This document shows, one piece after another, positions 43,857 to 52,738 of a stretch of 64,000 nt of DNA. This DNA is from Streptomyces sp. Ag109_O5-1 (lineage in GTDB: Bacteria; Actinomycetota; Actinomycetes; Streptomycetales; Streptomycetaceae). Both the position numbers and the translations under genes were made by a program. Below the pieces are notes generated by a model. That model had not been told where the DNA came from and searched no databases. It worked only from the letters and a program-made list of their open reading frames with translations. The stretch spans positions 173,860 through 237,859 of the forward strand of contig NZ_RKQF01000002.1 of NCBI RefSeq assembly GCF_003814875.1, read 5' to 3'. The stretch's first letter is position 1, and every line of letters begins with the position of its first letter.

Positions 43857-44285
43857 TCAGGCCGGCCGCTTCTGGCTCTCGATGTAGTCCTTGACGATGC
43901 TCAGTGGTGCGCCGCCGCAGGACCCCGCGAAATACGACGGGGACCAGAACACCGAGCCTGTGCCGATCCGGTTGATCCGGCCGGTGTACTCCGCGCGCAG
44001 GTAGCGGGAGCTGACGCCCTTGAGGCTGTTGACGAGTTTGGACAGGGCGATTTTCGGCGGGTAGTGCACGAGCAGGTGGACGTGATCGCCTTCGCCGTTG
44101 AACTCCCGCAGCTCGGCTTCGAAGGACTGGCACACGTCCCGCATGATCTCCTCGCAGCGCGTCAGCATGTCGTCGTTGAAGATCTCGCGCCGATATTTGG
44201 TGACGAATACCAAGTGGGCGTGGAGGTTGTGGATGACGTGGTTTCCCCGTCTGATGTCGGGATCTGGTTCCCACCGTGGTGACAT
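43857..44285 (-). CDS. tnpA: IS200/IS605-family TnpA (HUH/Y1 transposase)
   Basis: Predicted 142 residues; intact. Y1 transposase marks: AHLVFVTKYRREIFNDDMLT, the HUH pair in GEGDHVHLLVHYPPKIALSK, LKGVSSRYLRAEY, and the nucleophile Tyr in IVKDYIESQKRP. It moves the element as single-stranded DNA by cutting beside terminal hairpins. It is divergent from a truncated tnpB, so the element may still be partly mobile if its right end were present. Confidence 0.9.
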   Translation of the reverse strand: MSPRWEPDPDIRRGNHVIHNLHAHLVFVTKYRREIFNDDMLTRCEEIMRDVCQSFEAELREFNGEGDHVHLLVHYPPKIALSKLVNSLKGVSSRYLRAEYTGRINRIGTGSVFWSPSYFAGSCGGAPLSIVKDYIESQKRPA

Positions 44286-44335
44286 GCGCCAAGGGTATTA
44301 GGATCGAGAGGACTTGACCGGAGGGGGTGGGTTGG

Positions 44336-44655
44336 ATGATCCGTGCGTACAAGTTCCTCCTGCGGCCCACCGTCCGCCAGACGCAGACGCTGTCCGAGAT
44401 GCTGAGGGATCACTGCTCCCTTTACAACGGGGCCTTGCAGGAGCGGCGTGACGCCTGGCGGCGCCCGTCGAAAACCAGCGTCAAGTACGGCAGCCAGTCG
44501 GCGCAGCTCAAGGATGTCCGGGCGTTCGACCCGGAGCGTCAGGGCCGCTGGTCCTTCAGCTCGCACCAGGCCACCCTGCGTCGTCTTGACAAGGCGTTCG
44601 CCGCGTTCTTCCGTCGGGTCAAGTCCGGTGAGACGCCCGGCTATCCGCGCTTTCG
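44336..44655 (+). pseudogene. tnpB: TnpB N-terminal fragment
   Basis: The frame reads MIRAYKFLLRPTVRQTQTLS, EMLRDHCSLYNGALQERRDA and HQATLRRLDKAFAAFFRRVK, then GETPGYPRF, the N-terminal domain of TnpB RNA-guided nucleases. Similarity ends near 44655, inside the convergent lipoprotein gene. The RuvC-like catalytic domain, the zinc ribbon and any guide-RNA region at its 3' end are missing. GTG at 44327 is an alternative start. Confidence 0.82.
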
Positions 44656-45233
44656 AAGACGTCCCGCCCCGGAACAATGCCCACGATGTCCCCGTCGGCC
44701 TCCAGGACCAGCCTGTTCCCCCGCACTTCGACGGCGAGGCGGACGTCCTCCCCGAAGCCCTTGCCGAAGGTACGGGTCATGGCGGGCTTGTCCGAGTCCC
44801 CGTCCCAGCGGTCGAATCGGACCCGCCCGCCGGCCACACCGATCCGCACGCCGCGCCGCTCCTGACGCCATTCGTCGTACACGACGGGAGTCTCACCGTA
44901 CAGATGCAGGTAGGCGTCCGTGCCGTCCAGACGTGTCAGGCGTGCCTCGATCCGGATGTCGCCTCTGAACGCGAGGCGGGGACCACGTAGGTTCACCGGC
45001 GGATTGGGCTGCCCACCGCTGCCGTCCTGTTGTGTGATGCGTCGGTCGAGGCGTGTGATGCGAACTCCTGAGCGCGTCGGCTTCGCCCCGGCGAAGTGGG
45101 CCCAGTCCCGGCCCTCGATCAGGTCCGTCACCGGCCCCCGTGCGGGCGCGGAGCCTTCGTCGCAGGACAGCGAGACCCCAGCGAGCAGGGTGCAGACACC
45201 AGCCGAGACAACGCTCCTGCGCCGTATGACCAC
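44619..45233 (-). pseudogene. Secreted lipoprotein, 3' end replaced by the IS200/IS605 junction
   Basis: A GTG at 45233 with GGGAGGGG upstream opens a lipoprotein signal (SVVSAGVCTLLAGVSLSC). The mature part reads VTDLIEGRDWAHFAGAKPTR, LRGPRLAFRGDIRIEARLTR, YLHLYGETPVVYDEWRQERR and LAVEVRGNRLVLEADGDIVG. This looks like a concanavalin-type beta-sandwich domain of secreted sugar-active proteins. After GRDVFES (about 44650) the frame enters tnpB sequence and stops at 44619. The lost C-terminal part probably held a catalytic or binding domain. Confidence 0.6.
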
Positions 45234-45473
45234 CTGAACTCCCCTCCCACGCCTCTTCGCCGACCGCACCGCTGCCGTCCCTGCCACGCCGACGACGGCA
45301 AACTCGGTGTACGGCGCAGCGCGGACCACGCCTGTCACCGCTGCGACCTGGTGTCATCATCTCTCTGGATACCGGGCACGCAGTACGCGGTGCCCCCACA
45401 AGATCCCCGAGCGAGTTCCGTCTTCTTGCTCGGCGCGAGCGCCGGTCCTCCCGTGGTGTGTTGTCGGCCTTGC

Positions 45474-46556
45474 CTACTGGCGTCCCGCGCCGGCGCCACT
45501 TTGCGGCACGGCGGGATGTATGCCCGCCAGGGCTTCCACGGCTGCCGCGACCTCGTGAGGGCTGGAGATCATGGTCAGGTGGCGGGCGCGAGGTATGAGG
45601 GTGGGGGACGGTGCGCCGATGCGCCGGGCGGTCTGCTGCGGGGTGTTCTTGCTGAACACGTCGTCCTGCGCACCGAACACGACCGACTTGGGGATGTGGA
45701 GGGCGGCGAGACGAGCCACCTGGTTCGCCGGGATACCGGGCACACCCTGGCCGAGCATGCTCCACAGTGCCCCCTCGGCGCCCGGCACCTGCAGCGGCCG
45801 ACGCCACTGATCCAGTCCGGCGGCGTCGAGACGCGGACAGGCCGGTCCGCACTGGGCGTCGTATATGGACCGGATCAGCCAGTCTGTCCGGAGGCCGATG
45901 CGCAACAGGCTGGTGCGGTAGGGATCGATCAGCAGGTATTTGAGGGCTGATGGTGGACCGGCGCCGGTGTCCAAGGCGTCTCCGTCGAGCAGCATCACAC
46001 TCCCGATCCGTCCCGGGGCGCGCAGTGCCGCCTCTGCGACGACTGCGGCTCCGCTGGAGTGGCCCACCAGCAGGGGACGCTCGCCCGGCGCGCCAAGGTG
46101 CATGGCGCCGAGGAAGCCGAGGAGTTGCCGGGTGAAATGGTCGACGGTGTAGGGACCGCGGCGTTGGCTGTAGCCGTCCCCGGTCAGATCGAGCGCGTAG
46201 ACCCGGTGATCGTGCGCGAGGAGCGGTGCCAGTCGTGACCAGGTGTCCACCTGCTCGAAGGCACCGTGGACGAGGACGATGGGCGAGCCGGTCGTACCCC
46301 ATGTCTGGTAGCGGGTACGGATATCGGCCGCCTGGATGTACCGCAGCCCCTGAGGGCGTGCGGCGCGACCTGCGGTGAAGGCGTTGTAGGTGAAGGAGGC
46401 CGTGGTGACGACGGCCAGCAGGACGGCACAGCCGAACGCTGCACGTCGCAGCCACCGCCTGATCCTCAGACGACGCCGCGGTGGTGATGTGCGCAGTGCG
46501 GGGTCGGAATCCGCTGGCGGAGGCTTGCTCGGCCCGGGCTGCAAGTCGGTATCCAC
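45474..46556 (-). CDS. Membrane-anchored alpha/beta hydrolase
   Basis: Predicted 360 residues from the GTG at 46556, chosen because AGGAA lies 7 nt upstream and the longer frame looks non-coding. One helix (AAFGCAVLLAVVTTASFTYN) anchors it, with the catalytic domain outside. Fold marks: PIVLVHGAFEQVDTWSRLAP (oxyanion loop), YALDLTGDGYS, the nucleophile elbow RPLLVGHSSGAAVVAEAALR, a likely acid in VFGAQDDVFS, and the catalytic His in RARHLTMISSPHEVA. Esterase or epoxide-hydrolase-like activity is possible; the substrate is unknown. Confidence 0.85.
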   Translation of the reverse strand: MDTDLQPGPSKPPPADSDPALRTSPPRRRLRIRRWLRRAAFGCAVLLAVVTTASFTYNAFTAGRAARPQGLRYIQAADIRTRYQTWGTTGSPIVLVHGAFEQVDTWSRLAPLLAHDHRVYALDLTGDGYSQRRGPYTVDHFTRQLLGFLGAMHLGAPGERPLLVGHSSGAAVVAEAALRAPGRIGSVMLLDGDALDTGAGPPSALKYLLIDPYRTSLLRIGLRTDWLIRSIYDAQCGPACPRLDAAGLDQWRRPLQVPGAEGALWSMLGQGVPGIPANQVARLAALHIPKSVVFGAQDDVFSKNTPQQTARRIGAPSPTLIPRARHLTMISSPHEVAAAVEALAGIHPAVPQSGAGAGRQ

Positions 46557-46860
46557 GTCGGTTTCCTGTCTGTCCTCGCCGGCAGTCCCCACGACTGCCA
46601 CGGTCACGGATGATGCAGAGGCGGCAAGACACAGAACGCTTGCCGCACCCACCCCCACAGAATCGCCCCACGCGGGACCGAGATCATCCACCGGGAGTCG
46701 TCAGCGCGCGTACTCCCGCGGGAGGAGCAACTCCCCGCGGCTGTCGGTCAGAACGGGGCTTCGGCAGTACGCGAGCATCATTATCGGAAAGCACACGCAG
46801 GCGCGTTGACTCCCCCTGCGACATTCGTACGCCCCCATCAAGAGCGCATCTGATCAGTGT

Positions 46861-47460
46861 TCACGCAGATACGAGCGGGATGTCCGTTGCGATTCGCCAG
46901 GTTGGTATGGATTCTCCGGTGGTTTCGCGGGACATTTTGCCGGCCATCGCCCAGTGGATCATTGTCCGGGATCTCTGCGGGAGAGCTTCGTAGTCTCGTG
47001 CCAGGCGGTGGTGTTGCATCAGCCCGCCGAAGGGCCGCTCGATCACCCACCACTTCGGCAGGGGCTCGAACCCTTGCGTCCGTGGTCGCTGGAGCACTTC
47101 CACGCTGACGCTCTTGGTCATGCTCGGATGGGCCGCGGCGGCCAGGTCGTCGAGAAGGTGCTTGCCGCCTGCGATGTCGTGCACGTTCGCGGCGGTGACG
47201 AGGACGGCCGGCACCAGGCCGAGCGTGACGGTGATCAGGTGCCGCTTGCATCCTTTCACCTTCTTGTTGGCATCAACGCCCTGGCTGGTCTCGGCCAGGT
47301 TCGCCGAAGTCTTCGCGCTATGCGCGTCGATCACGACCCCACGGTCGGCTCTGCACTGCAGCCGTCAGCACGCCGGGTCTTGTCGCGTAACAGGTCGCGG
47401 ATCCGCTCCTGAACTTCCAACTGCCCGGATCGGATGCCCTCAAGGGTCACCCAGGGACGG
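46861..47460 (-). pseudogene. IS5-family transposase remnant
   Basis: The minus strand shows VIDAHSAKTSANLAETSQGV-type sequence in pieces: IDAHSAKTSANLAETSQGVD, GCKRHLITVTLGLVPAVLVT, AANVHDIAGGKHLLDDLAAA, then FEPLPKWWVIERPFGGLMQH and ALPQRSRTMIHWAMAGKMSR. Between the last two groups the second catalytic Asp segment (VDGGY-type) is deleted. An N-terminal piece lies out of frame near 47340-47460 (ERIRDLLRDKTRRADGCSAE). The element is inactive. Confidence 0.8.
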
Positions 47461-47620
47461 CAGGCCTGCACTCAGATGAAGGACAGGTGACACCCAACCG
47501 ATTCGTCCTCACCAGCCACACCGCACGAACCACCGGCACCACCCGGCCCGAACTCATGACGCCACCACCGCCGCGCCCCGCACCCGCCCGTGTCCGCAGC
47601 CGTGAGTCGCGGCGGATCGG

Positions 47621-49099
47621 CTACCGCCGTGGCGCCCGGCGTTCGTACACCGTGACCCTGCGGCCGCGGATCTGTTCGTCGGCCACCGGGGTGAAGTACT
47701 CCCGCAGGACCTGGGTCTTCACCCGGTCCCGGGCGGCCGTCACCGGGCGGGCCACCCGGGGTACGTCGGTCACCAGGAGTATGCGGCGCTCGGCGAGCAT
47801 CGCGGCGCGTATGCGATCCGGCGCCGCCTCCACCCCCTTCAGGGTGCCGGACCTCTCCGGGCTCTCCATCAGGGCTATGTCCCGCAGGCCCGCGAAGGCG
47901 TCCGGCGAGACGGACTCGGTGTCCCTGCGGGCCGCGGGCACGAAGAGCACCGCGTTTCCGGTCCGCTTCAGATGCCGTACGTCCGAGGCCACCGCCAGGA
48001 CGTCGTCCACCCTGCTTCCCGGGGACCGCTTCGCCAGTGACTGTGGGAGCAGGGCCGACATGGCCACCGCGAGCACCACGGGAAGGATCCATCCCGACGC
48101 CGCCGGGAAGCGGGGTGCGGCCGCCCGTACCGCCGCGCCGACGGCCGCCCCGATCAGCAGCGCCAGGCCCAGCATGCTGTAAAGGACGTAGCGGTCCAGG
48201 AACAGCGGCTGGACCAGGGACAGCGCGACGAGGCCGAGCTGCGGCAGTCCCAGCAGCGGCAACCCCACGGCCGCCGCCGACAACCGCCCCGTCCGTGCCC
48301 GGTCCGGCAGCGCGCAGACACCGCCGATCGCCAGCAGCACCCCGGGGCCGATCAGCATGTGCCAGGTCAGCGGCGGTATCCACGACACCTGGGTGGACTG
48401 GCCGCTGCTGAACACGATCAGCGGCAGCACACCGACCGTGGCGCACCCGGCCGCCACCGCCCACCGGACCAGGACCGCACGGCTGGCCCGGCTCCAGAGC
48501 AGGGTGACCAGATGCGCCGTCAGAATCATGAGCGAAAGCCAGTTCAGCAGGCCCATGAGGAGGACGGCGATGCCGTAGGCGACCCAGTGGCGCGCGGGAA
48601 CCCGGCGCTGGATGGCGGTCACGAGGAGCAGAGTGGAGATGCCGGCCCCCGCCGCCACCAGCGCGTACGGCCGCCCCTCCTGAAGGTAGAACTGCACGGC
48701 CGGCAGCAGTCCGAGCGTCATTGCGCCGGCCAGGCCCGCCCAGGCGCCGGCCAGGCGGCGGCCGATCACGGCCACGCAGACCGCCGCGACCGCGGTGGCC
48801 AGCACCGAGGGCATCCGCAGGGTCGTGGTGCTGGGACCGAAGCACTCGAACAGCACATGCATCAGTAGGTAGTAGAGGCCGTGGACCACGTCGATGTTCC
48901 CCAGCATGTGCCAGATGTCGGCCGTGGAGCGCTGGGCCACCTGCCAGGTCGCGGCCTCGTCCCGCCACACACTGTTCTGGCGTGCCAGCCCCCACATGCC
49001 GAAGGCGCATGTCCACAGCAGCGGCAGCAGCCAGACGTGGGGCATTGCTCCGGGCCGGGAAAAGCGGAATACCGCCGCTGACTTTCGGCCAGTCGACAT
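47621..49099 (-). CDS. GT39-like membrane glycosyltransferase
   Basis: Predicted 492 residues from the ATG at 49099. The first loop carries SVWRDEAATWQVAQRS, the Asp-Glu motif of PMT/ArnT-type GT-C transferases that use polyprenyl-phosphate sugars. About nine to ten helices follow, for example LRMPSVLATAVAAVCVAVIG and VLLMGLLNWLSLMILTAHLV, with a polar outer C-terminal domain of about 150 residues. It is divergent from the bacteriocin precursor gene and could modify a cell-surface polymer or protein; a link to the bacteriocin is not shown. Confidence 0.82.
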   Translation of the reverse strand: MSTGRKSAAVFRFSRPGAMPHVWLLPLLWTCAFGMWGLARQNSVWRDEAATWQVAQRSTADIWHMLGNIDVVHGLYYLLMHVLFECFGPSTTTLRMPSVLATAVAAVCVAVIGRRLAGAWAGLAGAMTLGLLPAVQFYLQEGRPYALVAAGAGISTLLLVTAIQRRVPARHWVAYGIAVLLMGLLNWLSLMILTAHLVTLLWSRASRAVLVRWAVAAGCATVGVLPLIVFSSGQSTQVSWIPPLTWHMLIGPGVLLAIGGVCALPDRARTGRLSAAAVGLPLLGLPQLGLVALSLVQPLFLDRYVLYSMLGLALLIGAAVGAAVRAAAPRFPAASGWILPVVLAVAMSALLPQSLAKRSPGSRVDDVLAVASDVRHLKRTGNAVLFVPAARRDTESVSPDAFAGLRDIALMESPERSGTLKGVEAAPDRIRAAMLAERRILLVTDVPRVARPVTAARDRVKTQVLREYFTPVADEQIRGRRVTVYERRAPRR

Positions 49100-49422
49100 G
49101 AAAAAGGGCTCCCGAAGCGGTCGTCGAAGGGGTGGCCCGTCACAAGTCACCGGCCGACTGTGCACCGTAGCACCTTGGTTAAATGCCCTGGCCCGGGGGT
49201 TGTTGTACCTGTTCCGAACCCAGGCGCAACCCATTCATTCACGCCACTGTCCAAATTTGATCCCCACCTGATTTGCGACAGCTTTACCTTGTGAACCGCC
49301 GCTTTTAAGCCAACTCGGCACCGCGGAATGATCGGGTTGTTGCGTCGCGATCACATCCCGTTCAGAGTTTTCAACCGTGCACAGCAAGCCCACGGGAAAC
49401 TCACAGTGAGAGGTGTTTCACC
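49100..49422. other. Divergent promoter region of the glycosyltransferase and bacteriocin genes
   Basis: This 323-base gap is AT-richer than its surroundings, as expected for promoters. I see no gene. No hexamer pair stands out clearly, and no known operator is recognised. Confidence 0.5.
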
Positions 49423-49716
49423 ATGCACAGGAGAAACGTGGTCAAGGCTGCCGTCGCGTCCGCTGCCATCATTTTCGCTGCGGCAACTCCGGCAATCGCC
49501 ACGACGGTCGACGTGTCCGGCGGAAAGTGGAGCTACGACCAGGGCGCCAACACGGCGTGGTCGAACTACAAGCATCCGTCGAACTGGCACGCTTCGTCCG
49601 TGAAGATCGGCAGCGTGTCCTTCAAGAGCGGCTGCACTACCCCGGGCCAGTGGTCGCTGGCATCGGGCACCAAGAACGGCGGCGGCATCTCGTACTACTA
49701 CGACCCGAGCTGCTGA
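49423..49716 (+). CDS. Lactococcin-972-family bacteriocin precursor
   Basis: Predicted 97 residues. The signal peptide (KAAVASAAIIFAAATPAIA) is cleaved near residue 26. The mature part of about 71 residues reads VDVSGGKWSYDQGANTAWSN, YKHPSNWHASSVKIGSVSFK, SGCTTPGQWSLASGTKNGGG and ISYYYD. The GGxW start, SNYxHPxxxH centre and aromatic SYYY end are the marks of the family. Lactococcin 972 is exported by the Sec route and blocks septum formation by binding lipid II. Unlike the founder, this one has two Cys. The next two genes encode the family's usual transporter-like immunity pair. Confidence 0.87.
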   Translation: MHRRNVVKAAVASAAIIFAAATPAIATTVDVSGGKWSYDQGANTAWSNYKHPSNWHASSVKIGSVSFKSGCTTPGQWSLASGTKNGGGISYYYDPSC

Positions 49717-49721
49717 TCGGC

Positions 49722-49760
49722 ACGGCCGTGGGGGCGGGTGCCACCCGCCCCCACGGCCGT
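49722..49760 (+). terminator. Strong hairpin between the bacteriocin and permease genes
   Basis: A perfect 18-bp stem (49722-49739 with 49743-49760) with a 3-base loop is followed by TCTTCCT. It sits inside the operon, 6 nt after the precursor stop and 32 nt before the permease start. Partial termination here would give much more precursor than transporter mRNA, as is common for bacteriocin operons; it may also stabilise the short mRNA. Confidence 0.8.
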
Positions 49761-49792
49761 TCTTCCTATGGACTGAACTGGATCGGTATCAG

Positions 49793-51895
49793 ATGCTGCA
49801 TCGAGGCACAAGATTCGTCCACGCCGCGGTCCTGGTCTTCGCCGCAGCGCTGTCCTTTCTTTTCGTACGCGGCCTGGACGAGACCGGAGTACTGGGAAAT
49901 TCGGCCCTGGTCGAGGTCATCGACTCCGACGGGTCAAAAAGCGGAACCCAGGTCGTCCGGGCCCTTGAGGACTTCTCCGCCGAGTACGGCATCGGGGTGG
50001 CCCGCGAGCTGCCCGATCTGAGGAATCCCGACGGGGTCCGGCATCTTTATCTGGCCCCAGGCGGAGGTTCCTCCGTGACGGCGGGCTGGCCGACCCACGG
50101 ATATCCGGAGTTCAGCAGGAATCTCGCGACCCGTGTGCACCCGCTGTCCCAGGCCGGGGCTCTGGACCCGCGCGGCTCCTACTACGTGTTCGGCTCGTCC
50201 GCGGCCGTGGGCCGGCTGGCGGCCGAGTTCGGCCGGCTCGGCCTCACCACGAGCGTGACCCACCCGCTGTCGTACACCGAGCTGACCGACCGGTACGCGG
50301 ACGACCCGCTGCTACGGGCCTTCTGGGTGGTCGCTCTCGCGGCGGTGACGACGACCGGCGCGAGCGTGCTGCTCAACGCCAGGACGTACGCGGTCCTGCG
50401 GATGCAGGGCATGTCCTTCGCCGGCATCCTCTTGCGCGACCTGCGGCAACTGGCCCTCTTCTGGCTCGCGTCGGCCGGCACCGTGACGATGGTGGCCCTG
50501 GCCGCGCTCGGCCTCTACAACGGCTTCGCCTGGCTCGGGCTGTTCGCCGCGGTGGCCGCGGCGGCCGCGGCCCTCCTGGTGGGCCTGGTGCTGGCGGCCC
50601 ATGCGGCCGTGCTGGGACTGACCTACAAGGTCGACGTGGTGCGGGCCCTCAAGGGCGAACTGCCCGCGCGGGCCGCGTCCCTCAGCGTCTATCTCGTCCG
50701 CATCCCGGCGCTGCTCCTCGCGCTCACCATCGCCACGAACGTCACCCTCGCGGGCCGGGGCGTGCTGGTGCGCCTGGAGAACCAGAAGGTGTACGAGACG
50801 GTGGGCGACGCGGTCTCCATCAGCCTCAGCGGCGCCTTCGCCATGCACACGGAACAACTGGACCAGCACGTGGGACCGTGGCTGCGCCAGGCCGACGGAC
50901 GAGGTGAGGTCGTCCTCGCCGGCCGCAGGGACCTGCAGATCTCCGCCCCGGGCACCGGGCTACCGTCCGGCGAGTTCCTGATCGTCAACGACACCTATCT
51001 CGCCGAGCAGCCGGTACGGGATCCCGCGGGGCGCCGTTACCGCTCCCAGGCCGACCCCGGGAGGGCACCGGACTCACGCCCGGTACGGGTCATCGTTCCC
51101 GATTCCCTCGCCTCCCACCGGGCGGTGATCACGAAGGCGGCGTCCGAGATCGTCGACCCCCATCAGAATCGGCATATTCCGCTTGAGGTGCTGAGAGGCA
51201 GGTCGGGACAGCGCCTTTTCGGGTACAACACCGGCGCCTACGTCTACAACTCGGCACACGGCCCCGACGAGGACAGATCGATGCTGCGCGATCCGGTCGT
51301 CATCGCCGTGCCCAATGGTTCACGGTTCCTCACGGACGACGCATACACCACCTACGCGACCCAGGCAGGAGTCGTTTTCCCCGACCCGGACGACGTACTG
51401 AGAGGAATCAGAGCGAACGAGCTCCAGAATTACCTCATTGGAATGAGTCCCGTCGGACAGAAAACCGCCCTGGATCTCAGGAACGCGGTCGGCGAACTAC
51501 GGGTACAGGTGTTCAATCTCGTCGTTTCCGCCCTCGTCCTCCTCATCGCCGGTGTCGGTGTTTGCATCATCTACTCCCGCAAAAACGCACAGACGATATT
51601 CGCACGCCACATCAGCGGATGGAGCTATGCCGCCACACATCGTTTTATCCTCGCTGTGGAAGTGGTCATCGCGGTCGTGTTCGCCACCCGGGTGCCCTTC
51701 GAGGCATGGCAGCAGAACCAGGAGATGAAGAAGTTCGCGGCCGCCGGTGCGCCCGCTCCCTTCCAGCCCACTCATGTCACCGCGCTGGATGCCGGTGTCA
51801 TCACGGCGTTGGTCGCGGTCGAATTCGGAGCCGTGCTGCTCGCCCTCGCGTTCTTCCATCGCCGGGTCGTGAGGGAAGGGGCAAAGTCCGCGTGA
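49793..51895 (+). CDS. Bacteriocin-associated membrane protein (lactococcin-972 type permease)
   Basis: Predicted 700 residues. One helix at the N-terminus (VHAAVLVFAAALSFLFVRGL) precedes an outer domain of about 150 residues. Four helices follow at about 175-330 (LLRAFWVVALAAVTTTGASV, LALFWLASAGTVTMVALAAL and next), a second outer domain, and three C-terminal helices (FNLVVSALVLLIAGVGVCII and next). This is the layout of the large bacteriocin-associated membrane proteins found with lactococcin-972 genes (FtsX/MacB-like). With the next-gene ATPase it probably gives self-immunity, possibly export. Its stop overlaps the ATPase start (GTGA). Confidence 0.85.
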   Translation: MLHRGTRFVHAAVLVFAAALSFLFVRGLDETGVLGNSALVEVIDSDGSKSGTQVVRALEDFSAEYGIGVARELPDLRNPDGVRHLYLAPGGGSSVTAGWPTHGYPEFSRNLATRVHPLSQAGALDPRGSYYVFGSSAAVGRLAAEFGRLGLTTSVTHPLSYTELTDRYADDPLLRAFWVVALAAVTTTGASVLLNARTYAVLRMQGMSFAGILLRDLRQLALFWLASAGTVTMVALAALGLYNGFAWLGLFAAVAAAAAALLVGLVLAAHAAVLGLTYKVDVVRALKGELPARAASLSVYLVRIPALLLALTIATNVTLAGRGVLVRLENQKVYETVGDAVSISLSGAFAMHTEQLDQHVGPWLRQADGRGEVVLAGRRDLQISAPGTGLPSGEFLIVNDTYLAEQPVRDPAGRRYRSQADPGRAPDSRPVRVIVPDSLASHRAVITKAASEIVDPHQNRHIPLEVLRGRSGQRLFGYNTGAYVYNSAHGPDEDRSMLRDPVVIAVPNGSRFLTDDAYTTYATQAGVVFPDPDDVLRGIRANELQNYLIGMSPVGQKTALDLRNAVGELRVQVFNLVVSALVLLIAGVGVCIIYSRKNAQTIFARHISGWSYAATHRFILAVEVVIAVVFATRVPFEAWQQNQEMKKFAAAGAPAPFQPTHVTALDAGVITALVAVEFGAVLLALAFFHRRVVREGAKSA

Positions 51896-52605
51896 ACCCC
51901 GTCAGCACCGAAATTAATTCCAGCCAGCCGGAGCATATGGTGATCGAAGTCGAGAACCTGTCCAAGGCATTCGAGTCCCGGGTCCTGTGGCATGATGTCG
52001 ACTTCACCGTCGACCAGGGCGAGATGCTCGCACTCGTCGGCCCCAGCGGATCGGGCAAGTCCACGCTGCTCAACTGCCTGGGGCTGCTCGACAGACCCAC
52101 CTCCGGGGCGATCCGGTACCGCGGCAGGGACATCACCCGGTTCGGCAGAGGACAGACTCGGCGCTTCCGCCGCGACAGCCTCGGCTACCTCTTCCAGGAC
52201 TACGCCCTGATCGAGAACGCCACCGTCGACGAAAACCTGGAAGTGGCGCTCGCGCCACGGCGCAGGGCCCCGGACGGCAGCCGCCCGAGCCTTGCCGAGG
52301 CCCTCGACCGGGTGGGCCTGGCAGACCGGGGCAACGAGCGGATCCACCACCTGAGCGGCGGCGAACAGCAGCGCGTGGCCCTGGCCCGGCTGATCGTCCA
52401 GCAGCCCGCACTGGTCCTCGCGGACGAGCCCACCGGCGCCCTCGACGACGCCAACACCGCCGTCGTCATCGACATCCTGCGCGAGCTGAGCGGGGCCGGC
52501 TGCGCCGTGGTGCTCGCCACCCACGACGTCATCGTCCGGGACGCCTGCGACTCGGTCTTCGCGGTGCCCCGGCAACCGGGCAGGCACCTCGTCGCCAACC
52601 GGTGA
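51892..52605 (+). CDS. ABC transporter ATP-binding protein of the bacteriocin operon
   Basis: Predicted 237 residues from the GTG at 51892, overlapping the permease stop. Core sequence from MVIEVENLSKAFESRVLWHD; Walker A ALVGPSGSGKSTLLNCLGLL, Q-loop LGYLFQDYALIENATVDENL, signature HHLSGGEQQRVALARL, Walker B ALVLADEPTGALDD, switch His in VVLATHDVIVRDA. It belongs to the MacB/LolD-type ATPases that drive FtsX-like permeases and pairs with the 700-residue membrane protein. Confidence 0.93.
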   Translation: MNPVSTEINSSQPEHMVIEVENLSKAFESRVLWHDVDFTVDQGEMLALVGPSGSGKSTLLNCLGLLDRPTSGAIRYRGRDITRFGRGQTRRFRRDSLGYLFQDYALIENATVDENLEVALAPRRRAPDGSRPSLAEALDRVGLADRGNERIHHLSGGEQQRVALARLIVQQPALVLADEPTGALDDANTAVVIDILRELSGAGCAVVLATHDVIVRDACDSVFAVPRQPGRHLVANR

Positions 52606-52738
52606 CAGAGCAAAGCCAGTCCAGCGAAATGCCGCCCCCCGTTTGACGGAAACCCTTCCATCGCACGCTCGGGACCGCCAGTCTCTCCCCAACCGGATGT
52701 CATGTCCGGCTCCAGTCGTGGACCGACTGGAGCCCCCG

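Noticed and set aside
47472..49016. 514-residue minus-strand frame overlapping the glycosyltransferase
   Set aside because: Arg/Gly-rich shadow; the overlapping frame at 47621-49099 has the GT-C motif and membrane helices.
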